Shown here: piece after piece, positions 1-5,687 of the stretch | Numbering within the stretch: the first letter of the stretch is position 1 | Layout of the letters: the number at the start of each line of letters is the position of its first letter | Source of the DNA: UBA6181 sp016934015 | GTDB taxonomy: Bacteria; Bacillota_I; Bacilli_A; Acholeplasmatales; Acholeplasmataceae | Direction: 5' to 3' | Length of the DNA: 6,422 nt | NCBI GenBank assembly: GCA_036584525.1 | Contig: JAZHDG010000020.1 | Location: 1-6,422 of the forward strand | Program-made: the position numbers and the translations under genes | Notes under the pieces: model-generated | What the model was told of the DNA's origin: nothing | Seen by the model: only the letters and a program-made list of their open reading frames with translations | Databases searched by the model: none

Positions 1-1002
1 GTTCGATGGGAAAAGACAACGAGACCATTTTTACGTGGTAAAGAATTTTTATGGCAAGAAGGCCACACCGTTCATGCTTCAGAAGCTGAAGCACGTAAAG
101 AAACACTTGATATTTTAGAAATTTACCGTTTATTAGGAAAAGATTTATTAGCTATTCCATTTGTAACAGGTAAAAAGACAGAAAAAGAAAAATTTGCAGG
201 TGCGGTTGATACTTATTCCATTGAAGCTTTGATGCATGATGGACAAGCTTTACAATCGGGGACTACACATTACTTTGGACAAGATTTCGCGAAAGCATTT
301 GATATTAAATTCCAAGATGAAAATAATCAACAACAATTTGCTTATCAAACATCATGGGGTGTCTCCACACGATTAATTGGGGCGGTCATTATGGTTCATG
401 GTGATGACGAAGGTTTAGTTTTACCACCTTATGTCGCACCAATCCAAGTCGTTATTATCCCAATTCAGGGACAAAAAGAAATCGTGAAAGACGCATCCAA
501 TAAGCTTTATCGATCTTTAAAACATATGGGGCTAAGAGTGACTCTTGATGATTCTAATAAAACACCAGGATGGAAATTTAGTGAATATGAAATGAAAGGT
601 GTTCCAGTTCGTATTGAAGTTGGACCAAGAGATTTAGAACGAAACGAAGTCACTTTAGTAACAAGACATAATCGAGAAAAGTTAAGTATCTCACTTGACG
701 ATGTGACAATAAAACTTCCACAAATCTTAAGAGATATGCATGATACGATGTATCAAAAAGCTTTAGATCATGTAACAAATAACACCTATGAAGCGAAAAC
801 ATATGATGAATTTAAAGCATACATTAAACAAGGTGGCTATGTTGCATTAAGTATTTCTGGAGAAGATGCAGAATTACAGATTAAAGTGGATACTGGGGCT
901 ACTGCACGTGTCATTCCGTTTGATCAAAAAATCATTACTGAAAATTGCCCTGTTACGGGTAAAAAAGCTACACAAACCGTTTGGTTTGCTAGAGCCTATT
1001 AA
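1..1002 (+). CDS. proS: Prolyl-tRNA synthetase, archaeal/eukaryote-like type, C-terminal part (5' end outside window)
   Basis: Cytoplasmic class II aminoacyl-tRNA synthetase that charges tRNA-Pro with proline using ATP. The open frame enters at base 1 and gives 333 codons, so roughly the N-terminal 140 residues of a protein of about 475 are missing. The fragment begins within motif 2 (RWEKTRPFLRGKEFLWQEGHT region). It continues with GTTHYFGQDFAKAF and the motif 3 segment SWGVSTRLIGA/HGDDEGLVLPP. The anticodon-binding domain begins at VAPIQVVIIPI, and the chain ends in the FARAY C-terminus typical of the type lacking the bacterial editing insertion. That form is known from mollicutes, Thermus, Borrelia and archaea. 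In the C-terminal zinc-type domain only one Cys remains (ENCPVTGKKA), and the usual RCIP is RVIP, so the zinc site appears lost. The gene converges on yidD and ends at a shared terminator. Identity is very secure. Confidence 0.96.
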   Translation, partial: VRWEKTTRPFLRGKEFLWQEGHTVHASEAEARKETLDILEIYRLLGKDLLAIPFVTGKKTEKEKFAGAVDTYSIEALMHDGQALQSGTTHYFGQDFAKAFDIKFQDENNQQQFAYQTSWGVSTRLIGAVIMVHGDDEGLVLPPYVAPIQVVIIPIQGQKEIVKDASNKLYRSLKHMGLRVTLDDSNKTPGWKFSEYEMKGVPVRIEVGPRDLERNEVTLVTRHNREKLSISLDDVTIKLPQILRDMHDTMYQKALDHVTNNTYEAKTYDEFKAYIKQGGYVALSISGEDAELQIKVDTGATARVIPFDQKIITENCPVTGKKATQTVWFARAY

Positions 1003-1003
1003 G

Positions 1004-1038
1004 AAAAAAAGTCAGAATTTATTCTGGCTTTTTATTTT
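1004..1038. terminator. Bidirectional intrinsic terminator between proS and yidD
   Basis: AAAAAGTCAGAAT (1006-1018) pairs with ATTCTGGCTTTTT (1021-1033) with a single G.T wobble. The hairpin is flanked by an A run on the left and T runs on the right, so it can terminate rightward transcription from proS and leftward transcription from yidD. The last two pairs must open to give a four-base loop. It starts four bases after the proS stop codon, and the yidD stop codon (1019-1021, complement) sits in its loop. Confidence 0.85.
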
Positions 1039-1261
1039 TCTTGATTTTCTTTTCAGGAACTGGATCATATTTGGGTTTAAACAAAGGATTGCATGTTAAA
1101 ACTCGTTTCGTTGATAGAAAAGTAGCTTTAAAAAAGTTGAAGCGGACATAGCATTCTTTTGCATAAGCCGAACATGTTGGTGTATGTCTGCAACGATGTT
1201 GTTTATGACCAGATAAATTTTTTTGATACCATTCAATCATTTTGATGGGTAATTTATTCAT
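1019..1261 (-). CDS. yidD: YidD-family membrane protein insertion efficiency factor
   Basis: Small (80 aa) protein of the YidD/DUF37 family. These proteins sit at the inner face of the membrane by an amphipathic helix and assist the YidC/Sec pathway in inserting membrane proteins. The family signature is complete: an N-terminal amphipathic stretch (MNKLPIKMIEWYQKNLSG), the Cys core HRCRHTPTCSAYAKE, the KRVLTCNPL segment and the closing KYDPVP. A short Lys-rich tail (KKIKKNKKPE) follows, encoded by the terminator-proximal bases. I chose the ATG at 1261 because GGTGA (complement, 1270-1266) lies four bases upstream and homologues start M(N/K)KL. An in-frame ATG 15 bases further out (1276) has no ribosome site and would lie upstream of the predicted transcript start. 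In many bacteria yidD lies near rpmH-rnpA-yidC; here it stands alone, divergent from the EF-G-like gene. Confidence 0.9.
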   Translation of the reverse strand: MNKLPIKMIEWYQKNLSGHKQHRCRHTPTCSAYAKECYVRFNFFKATFLSTKRVLTCNPLFKPKYDPVPEKKIKKNKKPE

Positions 1262-1265
1262 GTTT

Positions 1266-1270
1266 TCACC
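1266..1270 (-). promoter_or_regulatory. yidD ribosome-binding site
   Basis: On the minus strand GGTGA lies four bases before the ATG at 1261. It decides the start in favour of the shorter protein. The predicted transcript start is close to or at this site, so the leader is probably only about ten bases long. Confidence 0.5.
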
Positions 1271-1276
1271 GTTCAT

Positions 1277-1285
1277 ATTATATCA
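1277..1285 (-). promoter_or_regulatory. Extended -10 promoter of yidD
   Basis: The minus strand reads TG-A-TATAAT, a perfect extended -10 element. No good -35 hexamer lies 16-18 bases upstream, which extended -10 promoters tolerate. The predicted start is near 1270, between the two candidate ATGs, and supports the ATG at 1261. Confidence 0.5.
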
Positions 1286-1328
1286 TGAAATTTATTATCT
1301 ATATTTTTACATAATTTTGTTTCATAGT

Positions 1329-1357
1329 TTCTCATCGTGCATGTAATATGCTATAAT
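1329..1357 (+). promoter_or_regulatory. Sigma-A promoter of the EF-G-like gene
   Basis: TATAAT at 1352-1357 is preceded by TGC (1349-1351), giving a full extended -10. TTCTCA at 1329-1334 is a four-of-six -35 match with an exact 17-base spacer. Transcription should start near A1364, leaving a leader of about 33 bases. This rules out the in-frame ATG at 1337 as a start, because it would lie upstream of the transcript. Confidence 0.75.
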
Positions 1358-1370
1358 ATCATTATAGATT

Positions 1371-1385
1371 ATGTAAACGATTACA
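1371..1385 (+). promoter_or_regulatory. Candidate cre operator (CcpA-type) in the leader of the EF-G-like gene
   Basis: ATGTAAACGATTACA fits every fixed position of the Gram-positive cre consensus WTGNAANCGNWNNCA and has the near-palindromic arms TGTAAA/ATTACA around a central CG. It lies about 8-22 bases downstream of the predicted transcript start, a position where LacI-family repressors act as roadblocks. Its last base is the first A of the Shine-Dalgarno sequence. The match is seen in the sequence. That a CcpA-like regulator exists in this organism and binds here is inferred. Confidence 0.5.
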
Positions 1386-1390
1386 GGAGG
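1385..1390 (+). promoter_or_regulatory. Ribosome-binding site of the EF-G-like gene
   Basis: AGGAGG lies six bases before the ATG at 1397. It settles the start of the EF-G-like protein 20 codons inside the longest open frame. Confidence 0.9.
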
Positions 1391-1396
1391 TTAAGG

Positions 1397-3454
1397 ATGA
1401 AAGAGTACAACACCAAAGAGATCCGCAACATCGCTATTTTAGGGCACCAAGGTTCAGGCAAAACCAGTATTTCAGAAGCAATGCTTTATGTAAGTAAAGC
1501 CATTGAAAAAAAAGGGGAAGTCGAAAAAAAGAACACGGTATCTGACTACCTCATTGAAGAACAAAATAAGCTAACAAGTCTGTCATTAAGCTTACTTCCA
1601 GTCGAATGGAATGACCATAAGTTTAATTTTATTGATGTTCCTGGTAGTGATGAGTTTGTTGGAGATTTAAACCAAGCGCTTGAAGTTGTAAAAGGCGCTG
1701 TCATTTTAATTGATGCTGTTAAAGGCGTTGAAGTTGGGACTGAACGTGTATGGAGTGAAATTCGTAAACGTCATATTCCTGCGATTTTATACATCAATAA
1801 AATGGACAAAGAAAATGTTAAATTTGAAAATGTTTTAGATGATATTCGTGAAAAATTAGGTAAAAAAGCAGTACCGTTCTGCTGGCCAATTGGACATGAA
1901 GAAAACTTTGAAGGTTTCGTCAACGTGATTGAAATGAAAGCACGTATCTTTGATGGTCAAGATAGTCATGATGCTGAAATTTGGGATGAAAAGAAGCCAA
2001 AAGTTGAAGAATTACACAACATGATTTTAGAAAGTGTTGCTGAATCATCAGAAGAACTTTTAGATCTTTATTTATCAGGTGAAGAAATTCCTGAACAAAA
2101 AGTAAAAGAAGCATTAAGAGTTGGTATTATTAATGGTGAATTAACACCAGTAATTGTGGGTAGTGCAACGAAGACGATTGGTGTTCGTACATTACTTAAT
2201 ATGTTATTTGATTATTTACCAGCACCAAATGAATTAAGTCCACTCACTGCAAAAGATGCAAAAACGAATCAACCAGTAACACGTCAAACAAGCGATGATG
2301 AACCATTCTCAGCGTATGTTTTTAAAACGACTGTTGATCCTTTCTTAGGTGCAATCAACATTTTAAAAGTGAATTCTGGTACTTTAAAAACTGGTCAAGA
2401 AGTTGTTATTTCTAATAAAGGTGAATCAAAGAAATTGACAAACGTCTTTGGCGTTCGTGGTAAGAGCCAAATTTCATGTGATGTTTTCCATGCCGGTGAT
2501 ATGGCTGCAGTAGCTAAAATTGATGGCATCGAAACTGGTGATACATTAACTGATCCAAAATCACAAATTATATTTGAATCGGTTAAAAATCCAACTTCAG
2601 TTATTTATATTGCAGTTCATCCAAAAAATAAGAATGACGAAGATAAAATATCAATGGCTTTAAATCGTTTGAACTTAGAAGATCCAACTTTCGAAGTGAA
2701 ACGTAATAAAGAAACTGCACAATTACTCCTTGGTGGTCAAGGGATGACACATCTTGGTTATGTCTTAGAACGTATGAAGACCATGTTTAAAGTTGACGTT
2801 GATATTGAAGATCAAAAGATTGTTTATCGTGAAACCATTAAAAAGACTGTTCAAGCCGAAGGTAAACATAAGAAACAATCCGGTGGTGCTGGTCAATTTG
2901 GTCACGTATGGATTAAATTTGAACCATCAGATAAAGATTTCGAATTTGCTGAAGACGTCTTTGGTGGTGCAGTACCTCGTAACTATTTCCCTGCAGTTGA
3001 AAAAGGTTTAATTGAAACTTTAGAAAACGGACCTTTAGCTGGATTCCCAGTGATTAACATTAAAGCAACCCTTTATGATGGTTCTTATCACCCTGTAGAT
3101 TCAAATGAAATTTCATTTAAACTTGCTGCAGCATTAGCTTTCAAAGAAGCAACTAAAACTGCTCAACCTACCATTTTGGAACCGATTGTGAAAGTTCAAG
3201 TGACTGTGAAAGACCAATTCGTTGGGGATGTCATGGGCGATATGAACAAACGTCGTGGTCGTGTTTTAGGTATGGAACAATCTGAAGGATTCCAAGTTGT
3301 TATTGCTGAAGTTCCTGAAGCCGAAATTGTGAAATACGCGATTGACTTAAAAGCAATGACTCAAGGTAGTGGATCATTTACACGTGAATTCTTAAGATAC
3401 GAAGAAGTGCCACATCAACTCATCGATAAGATTGTCGAAGTTTATAAAAAGTAA
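1397..3454 (+). CDS. fusA2: Elongation factor G-like translational GTPase (EF-G2 / FusA2 type)
   Basis: 685-residue, full-length EF-G paralogue expected to act on the ribosome. The G domain has the P-loop GHQGSGKT (16-23), DVPGSDEF (80-87), NKMD (134-137) and SAT (256-258). Canonical EF-G instead has GHIDAGKTT, RGITI in switch I and DTPGHVDF. Here switch I reads NKLTSLSLSL, and the catalytic His is Ser84. These changes, with the VEVGTERVW segment (111-119), place it in the EF-G2-like group rather than as the housekeeping FusA. Domain II begins near residue 300. Domain IV is intact (GGAGQFGHVWIKFEP, then DGSYHPVDSNEISFKLAAA), and domain V carries EPIVKVQVTVKDQFVGDVMGD and a GSGSFTREF ending. 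Studied relatives differ: some lack ribosome-stimulated GTPase activity, and a Bacteroides EF-G2 supports translation during carbon starvation without GTP hydrolysis. The start is fixed by AGGAGG and the promoter. The true fusA should lie elsewhere in the genome. Confidence 0.92.
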   Translation: MKEYNTKEIRNIAILGHQGSGKTSISEAMLYVSKAIEKKGEVEKKNTVSDYLIEEQNKLTSLSLSLLPVEWNDHKFNFIDVPGSDEFVGDLNQALEVVKGAVILIDAVKGVEVGTERVWSEIRKRHIPAILYINKMDKENVKFENVLDDIREKLGKKAVPFCWPIGHEENFEGFVNVIEMKARIFDGQDSHDAEIWDEKKPKVEELHNMILESVAESSEELLDLYLSGEEIPEQKVKEALRVGIINGELTPVIVGSATKTIGVRTLLNMLFDYLPAPNELSPLTAKDAKTNQPVTRQTSDDEPFSAYVFKTTVDPFLGAINILKVNSGTLKTGQEVVISNKGESKKLTNVFGVRGKSQISCDVFHAGDMAAVAKIDGIETGDTLTDPKSQIIFESVKNPTSVIYIAVHPKNKNDEDKISMALNRLNLEDPTFEVKRNKETAQLLLGGQGMTHLGYVLERMKTMFKVDVDIEDQKIVYRETIKKTVQAEGKHKKQSGGAGQFGHVWIKFEPSDKDFEFAEDVFGGAVPRNYFPAVEKGLIETLENGPLAGFPVINIKATLYDGSYHPVDSNEISFKLAAALAFKEATKTAQPTILEPIVKVQVTVKDQFVGDVMGDMNKRRGRVLGMEQSEGFQVVIAEVPEAEIVKYAIDLKAMTQGSGSFTREFLRYEEVPHQLIDKIVEVYKK

Positions 3455-3461
3455 AAAACTT

Positions 3462-3494
3462 ACAAGCCCACTAATATCAATTAGGAGGGCTTGT
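3462..3494 (+). promoter_or_regulatory. Hairpin sequestering the Shine-Dalgarno of the ComFC-like gene
   Basis: ACAAGCCC (3462-3469) pairs perfectly with GGGCTTGT (3487-3494). Inside it CTAAT (3471-3475) pairs with ATTAG (3480-3484) around a four-base ATCA loop, leaving only a one-by-two internal loop. The only Shine-Dalgarno of the next gene (AGGAGGG, 3483-3489) is in the 3' arm, and the ATG starts two bases after the stem. It starts eight bases after the fusA2 stop and has no plus-strand T run, so it looks like a translation- or readthrough-limiting element more than a strong terminator. Read on the minus strand it is followed by AAGTTTTTT and could stop antisense transcripts. Confidence 0.6.
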
Positions 3495-3495
3495 T

Positions 3496-3858
3496 ATGTT
3501 TTGTGAGATTTGTCAAGAAAAAATCGTGATAAAAAGAGATTTATGGCATTTATTTACTCCGAGTATCCATCATATATGTGACCGATGTTTTACAAAATAT
3601 CCATTATACAGTCGAACAAAAGTTTATCCAATAAATGGGTATATCATGACACACACTGTTCTCTCTATGGTAAAATATAAGTATCAGGGGATATGCTATC
3701 AATCTTTTATTGCCCCTTATATCAAACATTATTTAAAAAATTTTGACAATTTAATATTTCTCTACTTTGAATGCATGGATTTAAAAGTTTATGAATTACT
3801 GGATTCTCTAGAGTTAGGCGACTTATATGTCGTTTCTCTCTATGAAAATATGGGATAA
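3496..3858 (+). CDS. Short ComFC-like protein: N-terminal zinc motif, phosphoribosyltransferase domain absent
   Basis: 120-residue protein. Its start resembles ComFC/amidophosphoribosyltransferase-like proteins: CEIC (Cys3, Cys6) and CDRC (Cys28, Cys31) form a likely four-Cys zinc site. An HTVLSMVKYKYQG stretch then corresponds to the segment before the phosphoribosyltransferase domain. Full ComFC proteins are about 200-240 aa. Here the VDDxxTTG phosphoribosyl-pyrophosphate motif and the RGFNQ region are missing. The end (ELLDSLELGDLYVVSLYENMG) faintly recalls the last strand of the family, which suggests an internal deletion. In many Firmicutes comFC lies just before hpf, as here, and this supports the origin. 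The reading frame is clean and the hpf Shine-Dalgarno begins two bases after the stop, so it may be a conserved reduced gene rather than a fresh pseudogene. A role in DNA uptake should not be assumed. Confidence 0.7.
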   Translation: MFCEICQEKIVIKRDLWHLFTPSIHHICDRCFTKYPLYSRTKVYPINGYIMTHTVLSMVKYKYQGICYQSFIAPYIKHYLKNFDNLIFLYFECMDLKVYELLDSLELGDLYVVSLYENMG

Positions 3859-3872
3859 AAAGGAGAAGAACT

Positions 3873-4424
3873 ATGAAATTCGAAATTGTAGGAAAGAATG
3901 GATTTGTCCCAACGGACGCAATCAAAAGCTATGCAGAAAAGAGACTGAACAAAGTTGTTTCATTCTTTGGCCCAGATGTCGTAACTGAGGTGAGAGTCGT
4001 TTGCAAAGTCTATAAGGATCACCACAAGATTGAAGTAACCATTCCTGCAAAAGGCACGGTACTCCGTGCTGAAGTATCCGATCAAGATATGTACGCAGCG
4101 ATTGATAAAGCCAATGATAAGCTTGTCGCTCAAATTAGAAGACATAAAGATAAGCTCAAGAATAATTTAGAAAAAGAAGGCATTAAACAAGCTTACAGCA
4201 ATGAATTTGATGCAGAATCCTTAGAAAAAGACATCTTAGCGGCACAGTTAGTAAAAAACAAAAAAGTTGATTTAAAACCTATGAACTCAGAAGAAGCGAT
4301 TGCAGCGATGGAATTATCAGGTCATGACTTCTATGTGTATTTAGATAAAGAAACAGGCAGAACCAATGTGGTTTATCGTCGAGACGATGGTGATTATGCC
4401 ATTATTGAAACTCAACCTATTTAA
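3873..4424 (+). CDS. hpf: Ribosome hibernation promoting factor, long form
   Basis: 183-residue cytoplasmic factor that binds the small subunit between the A and P sites and dimerises 70S ribosomes into inactive 100S particles in slow growth or stationary phase. Residues 1 to about 97 are the S30AE/YfiA fold (KFEIVGKNGFVPTDAIKSYA at the start, then basic residues ending in IRRHKDKLK). A charged linker follows. Residues 129-183 are the C-terminal dimerisation domain with the highly conserved KPMNSEEAI, GHDFYVYLDKETGRTNVVYRR and DGDYAIIE. This domain marks the long form, which needs no separate RMF. AAGGAG at 3860-3865 lies seven bases before the ATG. The gene is closely spaced with the ComFC-like gene, so it may be cotranscribed with fusA2, and it ends in a strong terminator. 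Identity is very secure. Confidence 0.97.
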   Translation: MKFEIVGKNGFVPTDAIKSYAEKRLNKVVSFFGPDVVTEVRVVCKVYKDHHKIEVTIPAKGTVLRAEVSDQDMYAAIDKANDKLVAQIRRHKDKLKNNLEKEGIKQAYSNEFDAESLEKDILAAQLVKNKKVDLKPMNSEEAIAAMELSGHDFYVYLDKETGRTNVVYRRDDGDYAIIETQPI

Positions 4425-4476
4425 GTAATAGATTTTTTCAATCCATATTTATTTTTGCAGAATGTAAACACAAAAG

Positions 4477-4513
4477 AGGTATTTAACCCCATTCGGGTTT
4501 AATACCTTTTTTT
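4477..4513 (+). terminator. Strong intrinsic terminator after hpf
   Basis: AGGTATTTAACCC (4477-4489) pairs with GGGTTTAATACCT (4495-4507). There are twelve pairs with one T-T mismatch and a five-base CATTC loop, followed directly by seven Ts (4507-4513) and another T run after one A. It lies about 50 bases after the hpf stop and should isolate hpf from the lipoprotein gene. Confidence 0.92.
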
Positions 4514-4539
4514 ATTTTTGATATTTTTCCAATAAAATT

Positions 4540-4565
4540 GAGAACTCATTCGTTTATAGGGTGTA
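4540..4565 (+). promoter_or_regulatory. Weak candidate promoter (ECF-like) of the lipoprotein gene
   Basis: GAGAAC (4540-4545), with a 16-base spacer and then TGTA (4562-4565), resembles the TGAAAC-N16-CGTA layout of Gram-positive ECF promoters. The same stretch also offers a sigma-A reading: TTGAGA (4538-4543) with a poor TGTAAA -10 at an 18-base spacer. Neither is a strong match. The strong terminator just upstream means that the gene needs a promoter somewhere here. Confidence 0.25.
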
Positions 4566-4589
4566 AAAAGAAAAGAGAGGAAGATTAAA

Positions 4590-5615
4590 ATGAGAAAATT
4601 ATTTTTAGGATTTGCAGCATTTGGTATAGTAATGGTCTTAGCTGCGTGCAGTGCGACAAGTGAAAAATTTAGTTTAGATAGTGATGAGGATGTATTCTCG
4701 GTTGCAGCGATTTCATCGGTGGAGTTATTAAGTAACACCAATATTTCACAACTTAATAATAATACTTCTGGAATTTCTATGAGTTCAGATCTTATAATCA
4801 ATCCATCGACGACTTACAATGAAATTGATGAAAATGATATGATGCTCACACTGGATGAAGTACAACCTTATATTGAAATATTTGAACAATTATTAGCAGA
4901 TCAAAATGGCTTAGGTGTTGTTGTTGAAGCTTCTGATTTAGCAGAATATGCAACAAAACAAACATTCACTGCACGTGATATCACTGGTGGAAACATCACG
5001 TATGTCATGTATTATAATGAAACACTTGAATCTGAAGATGAAGAAGATGATGAAACATCATATCAGATTGAAGGAATCTTTATTGTGGGTGATCTAACCT
5101 ATACTTTTGTGGGTGAAAGAGAATCTGAAGGCGATGAATCAGAATTAAAATTCAAAGCTTATATTGATGAATTAAATTATGTTTTAGTTAAATATGAACT
5201 TGAATCTGAAGAAATCAAATTTGAATTCGAAAAGGTAGTCGATGGCGTGACAGTCGAAGAAAGTGAAATCAAGATTGAAGACGAAGAAGATGAATTTAAA
5301 ATTGAATTAAGAATTTTCACGATAACACAAGAAAATTATTATGAGTTCAAACTTGAAGAAGAAGATGGTGAAACCATTCTAAAAATAGAGTATCAAATTA
5401 CCGTTAATGGCGAAACAACTGAAGGTGAAGCCAAAGTTTATGTTATCATTGATGAACTCACAGGTGAAACATCTTATCAAATGGTTGTCTCAGATGGTGA
5501 TGATACATATGAAAAAGAATATGATCGTGATCTTGACGACTTAGAAGATGATGAAGAAGACGAAGAAGATGAAGAAGATGAAGACGACACTGAAACTGAA
5601 GAGGACGAAGAGTAA
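4590..5615 (+). CDS. Surface lipoprotein of unknown function with poly-acidic C-terminal tail
   Basis: 341-residue protein. Residues 1-19 form a lipoprotein signal peptide (MRKL, a hydrophobic core, then the lipobox LAAC), so Cys20 should be lipid-modified and the mature protein anchored outside the membrane. I do not recognise the family. A Ser/Asn-rich linker (about 21-75) leads to a long region of alternating charged and hydrophobic residues, with strand-like stretches such as ITYVMYYNETL, YQIEGIFIVGDLTYTFVGE, LNYVLVKYEL and LKIEYQITVNGE. This suggests an extended beta-sheet or repeated strand-hairpin structure. Acidic clusters punctuate it, and in the last 23 residues (319-341) 21 are Asp or Glu. 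The tail could bind divalent or polycationic ligands, but this is inference. GAGG at 4577-4580 lies nine bases before the ATG. It lies upstream of an ECF sigma gene, so it may be a target or sensor partner. Confidence 0.8.
   Translation: MRKLFLGFAAFGIVMVLAACSATSEKFSLDSDEDVFSVAAISSVELLSNTNISQLNNNTSGISMSSDLIINPSTTYNEIDENDMMLTLDEVQPYIEIFEQLLADQNGLGVVVEASDLAEYATKQTFTARDITGGNITYVMYYNETLESEDEEDDETSYQIEGIFIVGDLTYTFVGERESEGDESELKFKAYIDELNYVLVKYELESEEIKFEFEKVVDGVTVEESEIKIEDEEDEFKIELRIFTITQENYYEFKLEEEDGETILKIEYQITVNGETTEGEAKVYVIIDELTGETSYQMVVSDGDDTYEKEYDRDLDDLEDDEEDEEDEEDEDDTETEEDEE
5550..5585 (+). repeat. Nine-base tandem repeat encoding (Asp-Glu-Glu)n in the lipoprotein tail
   Basis: Four in-frame copies of a GAYGAAGAA-type unit (the last ends GAC) encode the core of the acidic tail. 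They differ only at third-codon positions. Gain or loss of units would keep the frame, so the length of the tail may vary between strains. Confidence 0.75.
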
Positions 5616-5681
5616 AATTTAAGATTATAGCGTCAAATCGATTCAAAAAGCGATTATAAAATGATTTTAACTTAAAAAATG

Positions 5682-5687
5682 TATAAT
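5682..5687 (+). promoter_or_regulatory. -10 element of the ECF sigma gene
   Basis: TATAAT is preceded directly by TG (5680-5681), one base off the standard extended -10 spacing. No convincing -35 is seen at 16-18 bases; the local sequence is A/T-rich. The start would fall near 5693, so the transcript would begin with the hairpin described at 5686-5715. Confidence 0.5.

Noticed and set aside
229..1002. ATG at 229 as the start of a shorter proS
   Set aside because: The same frame is open to base 1 and encodes motif 2 of the synthetase upstream of this Met, so it is an internal residue.
866..1099. Plus-strand ORF crossing the end of proS and opposite yidD
   Set aside because: It runs through the terminator hairpin and antisense to well-supported yidD; no ribosome site or family features.
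1285..1325. Inverted repeat ATGAAA/TTTCAT between the divergent promoters
   Set aside because: Six bases in an A/T-rich stretch with a wide gap; expected by chance.
1337..1396. 20-residue N-terminal extension of the EF-G-like protein
   Set aside because: The ATG at 1337 has no ribosome site and lies upstream of the predicted transcript start; AGGAGG fits the ATG at 1397.
3743..3772. Internal promoter for hpf (TTGACA at 3743-3748)
   Set aside because: The -35 is perfect, but the best -10 (TTGAAT, 18-base spacer) is poor and it lies within coding sequence; possible but not supportable.
4464..4478. Second cre-like sequence (TGTAAACAC) before the hpf terminator
   Set aside because: It lacks the central CG and the second half-site.
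4499..4801. Minus-strand ORF of 100 codons antisense to the lipoprotein start
   Set aside because: It has no family features and runs opposite the lipoprotein signal peptide and the hpf terminator; a shadow frame.
5458..5646. Minus-strand His/Leu-rich ORF
   Set aside because: It is the complement of the acidic repeat, and its composition follows from that.
5636..5655. Hairpin AATCG/CGATT as a terminator of the lipoprotein gene
   Set aside because: Five weak pairs, a ten-base loop and no T run; no convincing terminator is seen in this gap, so readthrough into the sigma gene is possible.
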